DNA of 7,612 nucleotides from Candidatus Nanopelagicaceae bacterium (GTDB taxonomy: Bacteria; Actinomycetota; Actinomycetes; Nanopelagicales; Nanopelagicaceae): the NCBI GenBank assembly GCA_947490625.1, contig CANLHC010000034.1, positions 1-7,612 of the forward strand, written 5' to 3'. Shown here piece by piece: positions 1 through 7,100 of this stretch; the stretch's first letter is position 1, and each line of letters starts with the position of its first letter. The notes under the pieces are model-generated. The model was not told where the DNA came from. It saw nothing but the letters and a program-made list of their open reading frames with translations, and ran no database searches. The position numbers were made by a program, and so were the translations under genes.

Positions 1-983
1 CAGATTTAGGTTTGATCGTGGTGGATGAGCAACATCGCTTTGGCGTGGAACAACGCGATGCGCTGAAAGGTAAGGCGAAAATTCCTCCTCACCTCCTTGT
101 CATGACAGCAACGCCGATCCCGCGCACGGTGGCGATGACAGTATTTGGTGATCTAGATGTTTCGACACTTCGAGAACTTCCGTTGGGTCGAGCACCGATT
201 ACAACACATGTAGTGAACACGCTAGAAAAACCGGCATTCCTTGAAAGAGCGTGGGAGCGCATTTGTGAAGAAGTTGCACAGGGCCATCAGGCGTACGTGG
301 TTGCCTCACGCATTAGCGCTGGCGAAAGCGAAGATGCAGATATTGATTTTCTCAACGGAACAAGTACACCAGATATTGTCAGCGTTGAAGCACTTGCTCC
401 TGAATTGGCAACGGGTGCGCTCAAAGGAGTCCGTGTTGCGCCTCTACATGGGCGACTTCCGAGTGAATTAAAGGATGCAACGATGAGCGCCTTTGCCGCT
501 CATGAGATTGATGTACTGGTTTCAACGACTGTGATCGAAGTCGGTGTGGATGTGCCGAATGCGAGCGTTATGGTAATTATGGATGCTGATCGCTTTGGAG
601 TTTCACAGTTACATCAATTGCGTGGGCGAATTGGGCGAGGTAGCGCCCCTGGACTCTGTTTACTCATTACGCAAGCAATTGCAGAATCACCAGCTCGTAT
701 GCGACTCGAAGCAGTTGCCGCCAGTACCGATGGTTTTGAACTTTCTCGAATAGATCTTGAGCAACGTCGCGAGGGAGATGTTTTGGGTGCGCGCCAATCG
801 GGTGCACATTCACATCTGCGCTTGTTGCGCGTTTTAAGGGATGAAGATCTGATTGATCTAGCGCGAGCAGATGCTATTGATCTCTTGCAGACCGATCCGG
901 CACTGAAAAACTATCCGCAGCTGGCGATAGAGTTGGCTAAAGTGGAAGATGATGCAACCTCAGAATTTATAGATAAAGGCTAG
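1..983 (+). CDS. recG: ATP-dependent DNA helicase RecG, C-terminal part (5' end outside window)
   Basis: RecG is a cytoplasmic superfamily 2 helicase that remodels stalled replication forks and branched recombination intermediates. The window enters the gene in the motor domain; the first whole codon is at 3 and about 326 residues are visible, roughly half of a typical 690-750 aa RecG. The N-terminal wedge domain and Walker A lie upstream. Visible in order: motif II DEQHRFG (from about 24), motif III TATPIPRT (from 105), then the second RecA-like domain with LHGRLPSE, STTVIEVGVDVPNA, and motif VI HQLRGRIGRG (about 612-641). The RREGDVLGARQSG segment typical of RecG and an FIDKG tail follow. 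The linker between motifs III and IV is longer than in E. coli, which as I recall is usual for actinobacterial RecG. It ends in TAG, 4 nt before rsmD. No internal damage was seen. The family call is very secure. Confidence 0.97.
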   Translation, partial: DLGLIVVDEQHRFGVEQRDALKGKAKIPPHLLVMTATPIPRTVAMTVFGDLDVSTLRELPLGRAPITTHVVNTLEKPAFLERAWERICEEVAQGHQAYVVASRISAGESEDADIDFLNGTSTPDIVSVEALAPELATGALKGVRVAPLHGRLPSELKDATMSAFAAHEIDVLVSTTVIEVGVDVPNASVMVIMDADRFGVSQLHQLRGRIGRGSAPGLCLLITQAIAESPARMRLEAVAASTDGFELSRIDLEQRREGDVLGARQSGAHSHLRLLRVLRDEDLIDLARADAIDLLQTDPALKNYPQLAIELAKVEDDATSEFIDKG

Positions 984-987
984 GTAG

Positions 988-1572
988 ATGAGAATAATCG
1001 CAGGACTCGCAAAAGGCAGAGGTATCACAGCCGTTGCAGATTCAACGAGGCCAACTTCAGATCGTGCGCGCGAAGCGCTCTTCTCCTCCCTTGCATCAGA
1101 ATTTGGCGATTTCGATGGTCTGAATGTTCTTGATCTCTATGCCGGAACCGGTGCTATTGGCCTTGAAGCGCTTTCCCGTGGTGCATCGACCGTGCATTGT
1201 GTTGAGAGCAACGAAAAAGCATCACAAGCAATTATCAAGAATTACGAAGGCATTAAGAGTTCCCAATTTCCTGGCAACTTCCATCTTTACTCAATGGGAG
1301 TTGATCGCTTTCTAGAAGGTGTCGCTCCACTGCAGTATCACTTCATTTATCTTGACCCACCATATGATTTTTCAGATGTAGATGTGATTGAAAATCTCAT
1401 CGCGATTGCAACGGGGAAATTTCTTCACCCAGATGGTCTGATAGCCGTTGAGCGTAATAGCCGTGTACGTGAAATGAGCTGGCCATTCGGCTTGGAAGAG
1501 CTACGCCAAAAGAATTACGGCCAGACAACGATTTTCTATGGCGCTCCTACGCCTGAAATGGATCTCGACTGA
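988..1572 (+). CDS. rsmD: 16S rRNA (guanine(966)-N(2))-methyltransferase RsmD
   Basis: RsmD uses S-adenosylmethionine to methylate N2 of G966 in 16S rRNA during 30S assembly. The 194-residue product has the usual family length. It begins MRIIAGLAKGRGI, the standard start of the family, followed by TRPTSDRAREALFSSL (residues 20-35). The SAM-binding motif I VLDLYAGTGAIGLEAL lies at 47-62, the acidic ribose contact in CVESN at 71-75, and the catalytic motif IV DPPY at 123-126. The ATG is 4 nt after the recG stop, with AAAGG (974-978) as a likely ribosome binding site inside the end of recG, so translation may be coupled. Placement next to recG and coaD is a very common bacterial arrangement. The C-terminal tail (APTPEMDLD) is lineage-specific. 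Nothing looks damaged. Confidence 0.96.
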   Translation: MRIIAGLAKGRGITAVADSTRPTSDRAREALFSSLASEFGDFDGLNVLDLYAGTGAIGLEALSRGASTVHCVESNEKASQAIIKNYEGIKSSQFPGNFHLYSMGVDRFLEGVAPLQYHFIYLDPPYDFSDVDVIENLIAIATGKFLHPDGLIAVERNSRVREMSWPFGLEELRQKNYGQTTIFYGAPTPEMDLD

Positions 1573-1594
1573 TCTTCTTGCTAGCGTTTGCCAT

Positions 1595-2080
1595 ATGAAG
1601 CGCGCTGTCTGCCCCGGATCCTTTGATCCAGTGACATTTGGTCACCTCGATATTATCGAGCGTGCTAGCGCGCGTTTTGATGAGCTTGTTGTTGCCGTAT
1701 TGGTCAACCGCACAAAGTTGAGTTTGTTTACAGTTGAAGAGCGCATGGAGATGATTCGCAAAACCACAGCGCACCTACCAAATGTGCGTGTGGATTCTTG
1801 GTCTGGTCTCCTTGTTGATTACTGCAAGAGTAATGAGATTCAAAGTATCGTCAAAGGCTTGCGTGCGGTCACTGACTTCGATTACGAGTTACAGATGGCT
1901 CAGGTCAACCTTCAAAGTTCAGGAGTTGAGACCATGTTTATGGCTACCGCTCCGACTCATTCTTTTCTCTCGTCCTCTCTAGTAAAAGAGCTGGCACATT
2001 ACGGTGGAAATGTTTCGTCGATGGTTCCAGAGATAGTTAACACTGCCCTTAAGTCTCGTGTTCAAGAAGGTGGGAAGTAG
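1595..2080 (+). CDS. coaD: Phosphopantetheine adenylyltransferase (PPAT)
   Basis: CoaD transfers AMP from ATP to 4'-phosphopantetheine, giving dephospho-CoA, the penultimate step of coenzyme A synthesis. The 161-residue product matches the usual length of about 160. Visible motifs are the N-terminal nucleotidyltransferase loop CPGSFDPVTFGH (residues 6-17, with the T-x-G-H signature at 14-17), K41 in the NRTKLSLF segment, KGLRAVTDFDYE (88-99) for phosphopantetheine and ATP contacts, and the C-terminal SFLSSSLVKELA (123-134). An in-frame ATG at 1538 would add 19 unconserved residues inside rsmD. I chose 1595 because family members begin just before the PGSFDP loop. No clear Shine-Dalgarno sequence precedes 1595, so initiation may depend on termination of rsmD 22 nt upstream. 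It is followed after 2 nt by the sepIVA-like gene. Confidence 0.96.
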   Translation: MKRAVCPGSFDPVTFGHLDIIERASARFDELVVAVLVNRTKLSLFTVEERMEMIRKTTAHLPNVRVDSWSGLLVDYCKSNEIQSIVKGLRAVTDFDYELQMAQVNLQSSGVETMFMATAPTHSFLSSSLVKELAHYGGNVSSMVPEIVNTALKSRVQEGGK

Positions 2081-2082
2081 CC

Positions 2083-2565
2083 ATGGATTCAATTGAAAAA
2101 CTGAATGCGGCAGTAACTCTTATTGAAGAAGCTCGCGGGGTGCCGCTATCGGCGTCGTGTGTAGTACACCGCGGTGAGATTCTTGAAATTTTAGATGGTG
2201 CTCGTTTAGCGCTACCGACTGATCTTGATCAAGCAATTCAAATCATTTCAGCGCGAGATGTCATCGTCGAAGAAGCTCGAGTGAGTGCTGAACAGTTGAT
2301 CGCAACCGCGCGTGAAGATGTTGCACGCATGGTTGAGCAGACTGCAATCGTTCAAGCAGCACGCGATGAAGCACAACGTATTTTGGATGATGCCAGAGGA
2401 CTTGCAGAGCAAGAGCGAGCAGAGGTTGAGAGTTATATCGACGGCCGCCTTGCCACCCTGGAAGTTATTTTGAATAAAACAATGGAATCTGTTGCCCGAG
2501 GACGCGAGCGCCTAGAAGGCGCTGGAGATAAAGACGTTCTCGGTCAGCTCGCTGAAGAAAAGTAG
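2083..2565 (+). CDS. sepIVA: SepIVA-like (DivIVA-related) coiled-coil protein, short form
   Basis: This 160-residue protein is predicted to be almost entirely helical. By recalled resemblance and position it belongs with mycobacterial Rv2927c/SepIVA, a DivIVA-related factor needed for septation and envelope growth. The N-terminal block EEARGVPLSASCVVHRGEIL (residues 15-34) and the following LP-DLDQA and SARDVIVEEA resemble the SepIVA head. The C-terminal block YIDGRLATLEVIL (118-130) and SVARGRERL (136-144) resembles its tail. Between them lies a short Ala/Glu/Arg-rich coiled coil (about 63-115). Rv2927c is, as I remember, about 245 residues, so this copy seems to lack much of the central coil. 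The gene also sits between coaD and DUF177 as expected. A ribosome binding site AGAAGGTGGG (about 2064-2073) lies in the end of coaD. There is no signal peptide or membrane segment. The function is inferred from homology; an older label would be ATP-synthase-b-like or cell division initiation protein. Confidence 0.8.
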   Translation: MDSIEKLNAAVTLIEEARGVPLSASCVVHRGEILEILDGARLALPTDLDQAIQIISARDVIVEEARVSAEQLIATAREDVARMVEQTAIVQAARDEAQRILDDARGLAEQERAEVESYIDGRLATLEVILNKTMESVARGRERLEGAGDKDVLGQLAEEK

Positions 2566-2573
2566 CGAGAAAG

Positions 2574-3158
2574 ATGGTTCGACCGTCCCATATTTATCAT
2601 CTCAATACCCACGAGGTTCCTCGTCGTGCAGGGGAGATGAAGGAGTATCAACTTGATTTGATCGTTCCCGAAAGCATGGGCGTCCCGCTCATCGCAGTTC
2701 CACTGGGAGATGTGATTGAAGTAGACGCTCGACTGGAGGCGGTAGCCGAAGGAATCCTGCTCAGTGCAGAAATTTTTGCCGTTGCAAAAGGCGAGTGCAT
2801 TCGCTGCTTAGATCCGGTTGAAGTTGAAATCGATCGAAAAATTCAAGAGTTATATCTTTATGAAGAGGATGCACCGAAGAAAGGTGCACGCGTCAGGCGT
2901 GATCAACCAGTCGATGATGACTTAGAGATCGAAGATGTTCTCTTTCTTGATGGAGTGATCATGGATCTGGAGCCACCGATTCGTGATGCCATCGTCCTGG
3001 ACTTACCGGTGAATCCTTTATGCGATCCCGAGTGTTTAGGCCTCTGCCCTGATTGCGGTCAGAAGTGGGCGGTATTGCCGCAAGACCATGCCCATGAGGT
3101 CATCGATGCCCGCTGGACCGGTTTGGCTGGGCTGGATTTTAAGAATCTGGACTCTTAG
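2574..3158 (+). CDS. yceD: DUF177 / YceD family protein, 50S assembly-linked
   Basis: YceD (DUF177) proteins are almost always encoded directly upstream of rpmF. They are linked to 23S rRNA metabolism and large-subunit biogenesis, although the exact reaction is not settled. The 194-residue product has the actinobacterial layout: an N-terminal HLNTHEVPRRAGEMKEYQL segment (9-27), a central GECIRCLDPVE motif with C75 and C78 (73-83), an acidic variable stretch (about 97-120), then PVNPLCDPECLGLCPDCG. C150, C154, C158 and C161 there look like a zinc-binding knuckle. ATG 2574 gives the expected N-terminus. A purine-rich run (GAAGAAAAG, 2554-2562) at the end of the previous gene may serve as the ribosome binding site, and the two genes are 8 nt apart. 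Stop TAG. Together with rpmF and rnc just downstream it forms a ribosome-maturation group. Confidence 0.9.
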   Translation: MVRPSHIYHLNTHEVPRRAGEMKEYQLDLIVPESMGVPLIAVPLGDVIEVDARLEAVAEGILLSAEIFAVAKGECIRCLDPVEVEIDRKIQELYLYEEDAPKKGARVRRDQPVDDDLEIEDVLFLDGVIMDLEPPIRDAIVLDLPVNPLCDPECLGLCPDCGQKWAVLPQDHAHEVIDARWTGLAGLDFKNLDS

Positions 3159-3232
3159 GGGATACTTCTCCCATACCTCGAAGCTCTCACATAGAGCCTT
3201 CGGTTCACTAAAAAGGAAGGGCGGTCCACCTC
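3158..3232 (+). promoter_or_regulatory. Folded yceD-rpmF spacer (rpmF leader)
   Basis: This 74-nt spacer is the longest in the window. A stem of 9 pairs with one bulged C forms between 3179-3187 (CGAAGCTCT) and 3193-3202 (AGAGCCTTCG), with loop CACAT. A weaker 4-pair stem GGGG/TCCC (3158-3161 with 3169-3172) overlaps the yceD stop. The 3' arm of the main stem contains CCTTC (3197-3201), which is complementary to GAAGG (3216-3220) in the rpmF ribosome binding site. Formation of the stem and masking of the site would therefore exclude each other. No T-tract follows, so it is not a terminator. The pairings are seen directly; a regulatory role is inference. Confidence 0.4.
3213..3221 (+). promoter_or_regulatory. 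Ribosome binding site of rpmF
   Basis: AAGGAAGGG is a strong purine-rich match to the anti-Shine-Dalgarno sequence. It lies 11 nt before the GTG at 3233, slightly longer than the usual spacing. It supports the GTG start and overlaps the possible pairing with CCTTC at 3197-3201. Confidence 0.65.
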
Positions 3233-3406
3233 GTGCCAGTACCAAAGCGAAAGATGTCTCGTTCAAAGACACGTTCACGTCGAAGCATGTGGAAGACAAC
3301 TGCAGCATCTCTTGCACCTTGCTCACAGTGCCAACAGCCAAAGTTGCAACACATTGCTTGCCCGACGTGTGGAACATATAACCGTCGACAAGTTATAGAT
3401 ATCTGA
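3233..3406 (+). CDS. rpmF: 50S ribosomal protein L32 (bL32), zinc-binding type
   Basis: bL32 is a small structural protein of the large ribosomal subunit. The 57-residue product begins (M)PVPKRKMSRSKTRSRRSMW, the classic basic L32 N-terminus, and continues with CSQCQQPKLQHIACPTCGTY. C30, C33, C43 and C46 form the two CxxC pairs of a zinc ribbon. It is therefore the cysteine-containing form and not the zinc-free paralogue some bacteria make under zinc limitation. The start is GTG 3233: an in-frame TAA at 3209-3211 excludes a longer form, and the first ATG (3254) would remove the conserved PVPKRK. Stop TGA 3404-3406. It sits between yceD and rnc, the actinobacterial order; in E. coli yceD-rpmF is followed by plsX instead. 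The gene is complete and looks functional. Confidence 0.96.
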   Translation: MPVPKRKMSRSKTRSRRSMWKTTAASLAPCSQCQQPKLQHIACPTCGTYNRRQVIDI

Positions 3407-3408
3407 TC

Positions 3409-3413
3409 GAAGG
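3409..3413 (+). promoter_or_regulatory. Probable ribosome binding site deciding the rnc start
   Basis: GAAGG lies 6 nt upstream of CTG 3420 and just after the rpmF stop. No ATG, GTG or TTG in the rnc frame follows within a usable distance, so this site supports initiation at CTG. Confidence 0.55.
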
Positions 3414-3419
3414 TTTCTC

Positions 3420-4091
3420 CTGTTCCCTGAACTCAATAAAGCTCTGGGAGTTGAGATTGATCAGCAACTTCTTGAGTTAGCGCTGACACATCGTTCATTC
3501 GCCTATGAAAATGGTTCGACGCTCACCAATGAGCGCCTCGAATTCTTAGGGGATTCAATTCTCGGACTAGTTGTCACAGAAGAGCTCTACCTTCGTTATC
3601 CCGATTTAGATGAGAGTCGACTCTCGCCACTGCGTTCTGGAATAGTAAATATGCGAGCGTTGGCAGATATTGCCCGCACACTTGAACTTGGAAAATACAT
3701 TCGCCTTGGCAAAGGTGAAGAAGTCACCAATGGTCGCGATAAAAACTCATTGCTAGCAGATGCACTCGAAGCTCTCATCGGTGCCATCTATCTCGATACC
3801 GGCTTTGCAACCACAGCAACTGTCGTACAGGCCTTGATTAAGCAGACACTGGAAGAGGCGATGGCAAAGGGTGCTGGCCTTGATGGCAAGACGGCGCTAC
3901 AAGAACTCGTCGCCTCCCTAGGAAAAGGAACCCTCGAATACGCGGTCATTGAAAGTGGTCCTGACCATGATAAATCCTTCACCGCTACAGCAGTTGTTGG
4001 GGGAGAAGCTATTGCCGACGGCGCTGGTAAGAGCAAGCGTGAAGCTGAACAGGCTGCTGCCCGTAGTGCCTACGAAAAACTGAGCCTATAA
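3420..4091 (+). CDS. rnc: Ribonuclease III, apparent CTG start
   Basis: RNase III cleaves double-stranded RNA, notably the stems around 16S and 23S rRNA precursors. Read from CTG 3420 the product has 223 residues, close to the 226 of E. coli. Residues 1-31 include LGVEIDQQLLELALTHRSFA. The signature NERLEFLGDSILG is at 37-49. The catalytic-domain acids fall at E38, E41, D45, E65, E100, D114 and E117, the same numbers as I recall for E. coli. A double-stranded RNA-binding domain (about 155-222) ends with GKSKREAEQAAARSAYEKL. An in-frame TAG at 3396-3398 bounds the frame upstream, and no ATG, GTG or TTG occurs in frame until ATG 3651. That ATG would remove residues 1-77, including the catalytic signature, so it cannot be the real start. 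A sequencing error at the start codon is possible. It lies 13 nt after rpmF and 18 nt before smc. Confidence 0.93.
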   Translation: MFPELNKALGVEIDQQLLELALTHRSFAYENGSTLTNERLEFLGDSILGLVVTEELYLRYPDLDESRLSPLRSGIVNMRALADIARTLELGKYIRLGKGEEVTNGRDKNSLLADALEALIGAIYLDTGFATTATVVQALIKQTLEEAMAKGAGLDGKTALQELVASLGKGTLEYAVIESGPDHDKSFTATAVVGGEAIADGAGKSKREAEQAAARSAYEKLSL

Positions 4092-4109
4092 ACAGATAGG
4101 TTTACCCAC

Positions 4110-7100
4110 GTGTATTTGAAGAGCATGACCCTCAAGGGCTTTAAGTCCTTTGCTTCGGCGACGACTCTTCGGCTAGAACCAGGGATCACTTGTGTGGTCG
4201 GCCCCAACGGTTCAGGAAAATCTAACGTTGTTGATGCACTCACCTGGGTTATGGGTGAACAAGGCGCTAAATCACTTCGTGGCGGAAAGATGGAAGATGT
4301 CATCTTTGCCGGTACATCAGGGCGAGCCCCGCTTGGTCGCGCCGAAGTATCACTCACTATCGATAACTCTGATGGCGCACTACCTATTGAATTTAGTGAA
4401 GTAACTATTTCGCGCATACTCTTTCGTAACGGTCAGAGTGAGTACCAAATTAACGGTGAAGCATCTCGACTACTAGATATTCAAGAGCTGCTCAGCGATT
4501 CAGGTATCGGCCGCGAAATGCACGTCATCGTCGGCCAAGGTCAACTCGATGCAATTTTGATGGCAACGCCGGAAGATCGTCGCGGATTTATTGAAGAGGC
4601 AGCCGGTGTGCTTAAACACCGTAAGCGTAAAGAGAAGGCGCTGCGCAAACTTGATTCTATGCAGGCCAACCTGGCTCGTGTGCAGGATTTAACAGTTGAG
4701 CTACGTAGACAACTGCGCCCACTTGGTAAGCAGGCCGAGGTTGCTAAGAAGGCGGCGACAATTCAAGCCGATCTTCGAGATGCGAAGTTGAGATTGCTGG
4801 CAGATGATTTCATCTCGCTTTCGCGCACACTCGATGCTGAAGTAGCTGATGAAACCGCCCTACGCGCTCGCCGATCAGAGGTTGAGACTGAACTTGATTC
4901 TGTACGACGACAAGAAGAATCACTTGATGCACAATCAGCTATCGAGAGCCCTCTTCTGATTCAAGCGCAGGAAAATTTCTACGCGCTATCGGGGTTGCGA
5001 GAGAAGTTTCGCGGTACACAATCACTTGCCCAAGAACGTTCACGATTTTTGGCCGAAGAGGCACAAGAAGCAAGAGATGCCGGGCGTGATCCGCAAGCTC
5101 TCGAACGTGAAGCGCTCTTGTTGCGTACCGAAGAAGAGGAGCTGCGAAAAAGTGTCGAGTCCGCACGCTCTCTCCTTCAGTCTTCAACTCAACAGCTCGC
5201 TGCAGATGAGATAGCTCTTAAGAGCGAAGAAGATAAAATTGCTGCAACTCTTCGTGCCATTGCAGATCAACGTGAAGGCACTGCAAGGCAAGAAGGCCAT
5301 ATCAAATCCCTTGCCGCGCGCCTTGATGCAATTGCTGAAGAAATTTCACGTTTGATTAAAGCTCGTGATGGTGCGCAAGAGCGCGTCGATGGCGCAGCGC
5401 GAGAGTACTCCACTCTTGAGATGGAGATCGCAGGCGCCGATGCTGGCGAACAGGGGCTCGACTCTCTCTTTGAAACAGCCAAGCGCGAACTTGAAGCTGC
5501 AAAGAAGAAGCTCAGCGATCTCGTTGATCTTGAGAGAAATACAGAACGTGAAAAGAATGCCATCGAGTCCAAACTTGATGTTATGCGCATTACCTCGAGC
5601 AGTCGAGATGGCGGGGCAGCACTGGTCAACAATTCACGTGGCATTAACATTCTCGGCTCGATCGCATCACTGATTCGTATTGATTCAGGATGGGAAGCCG
5701 CAACTGCCTCAGCCTTAGGCTCACTCGCCGATGCAATTGTTGTACGGGATCTTAATTCTGCGGTTACTGCCCTACGGACACTGCGCAGTGAAAATCTCGG
5801 TCAGGCAGATGTCTTAATCCTTGATCGGGAAAATGTGGGTGCGGTTTCTTTGCCACAAGGCCTTACTCCACTCTTGCAGCATCTCCATTCAAGTGAGATC
5901 AACGATCTGCTGACATCGTTGCTTTCAACTACAGTCGTTGCACAAGATCCAGCAAGCGCGGCCGATATTCTGCGAAGCCACCCACACCTGACTGTAGTTA
6001 CACGTGATGGAGATCTACTCACATCCAAGCGCGTTCGAGGCGGATCTCAATCATCGTCTTCACTTATTGAGATTACTGCTTTGATGGAAGAACTCTCCGG
6101 CAAGCTGGAAACCCTGAGCCACGAATGCAATCGCCTCACCTTTGAAATTTCCACCGCTTCAGCTGAAGTTGAAAGCAAGCAATCAGCATTTGATCTTGCG
6201 CTCTCGCAACTCAATGAATCGGATGCTCGTATTGCCGCAATTACAGAGGCGCTAGCAGTCTCAGGTCAACACATGAAATCTGCCAGTGCTGAAGTTGAAC
6301 GACTCAATAGCGCAATCAATGAAGCAACTGCCGCAAAATCTCGCGATGAGAATGAATTGAAGGTGGCATCAGAGCAACTGCAGCAACATGGTGATATTCA
6401 AGAACCAGACCATCAGATTGCCCAGACACTTCGTCAGAAAGTTTCTGCTGCTCGTACCGCTGAAGTTGAAGCTCGACTTGCAGTTCGTACAAGCGAAGAG
6501 CGCGTTGATTCATTGGCAGCGCGTGCGCAAGCACTCGAAGATGGAGCACGCGCAGAACGTGAAGCCTCCGAGCGCGCAATCTCTCGTCGTGGTGCACGTG
6601 CGCGAGGCGCGCTAATTTCACAAGCAATCGCAGAGGCGGCCTACGAAGCACTGATCCATATTGAGCGTTCTATCGCCAAGGCTTCAGCTGAACGTGCACG
6701 ACTAGAAGCATCTCGATCAGACCGTGAAGGACAGACGTTGACGGTTCGTGCACGCAATCGTGGGTTAACACTTGAGCTTGATCAACTCACCTCTAGCGTT
6801 CATCGTGACGAGATTGCACGGGCAGAACAAAGAATGCGCATCCAAGTTCTAGAGAGCAAGGCAGTCGAAGAGCTTGGAATCGATGTCACCACCTTGGTCA
6901 ACGAATATGGGCCCGATAAGGATGTTCCAACATTTATTGAGACCGAGTCAGGTGAAATTGTCGCAACTGAAATGGTTCCTTACCGCCGTGATCAGCAAGA
7001 GAAGAGATTGGCTGCAACAGAGCGATCACTTACCTTGCTCGGAAAAATTAACCCGCTGGCACTCGAGGAGTACAGCGCTCTGGAAGAGCGCCTAAAATTC

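Noticed and set aside
3179..3202. The rpmF leader stem as an RNase III cleavage site for rnc autoregulation.
   Set aside because: With nine pairs it is shorter than the roughly two helical turns RNase III usually needs, and I found no extension.
3036..3381. Open frames on both strands across the end of yceD and rpmF.
   Set aside because: The true coding content is explained by yceD and the 57-codon rpmF; these frames are shadows with no conserved motif.
3651..4091. A 146-residue reading frame beginning at ATG 3651 as the whole rnc gene.
   Set aside because: It would lack the catalytic signature NERLEFLGDS and the N-terminal helix, both of which are encoded in frame immediately upstream without interruption.
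4089..4104. TAAAC/GTTTA inverted repeat at the rnc stop and smc ribosome binding site.
   Set aside because: It is only five mostly A-T pairs with a 6-nt loop, too weak to call a regulatory structure or a terminator.
5267..5650. A 127-codon open frame on the minus strand (and others such as 6316-6651 and 4070-4417).
   Set aside because: They lie antisense to the smc and rnc-smc coding frames, show Ser/Arg/Ala-rich composition typical of antisense shadows, and match no family I recognise.
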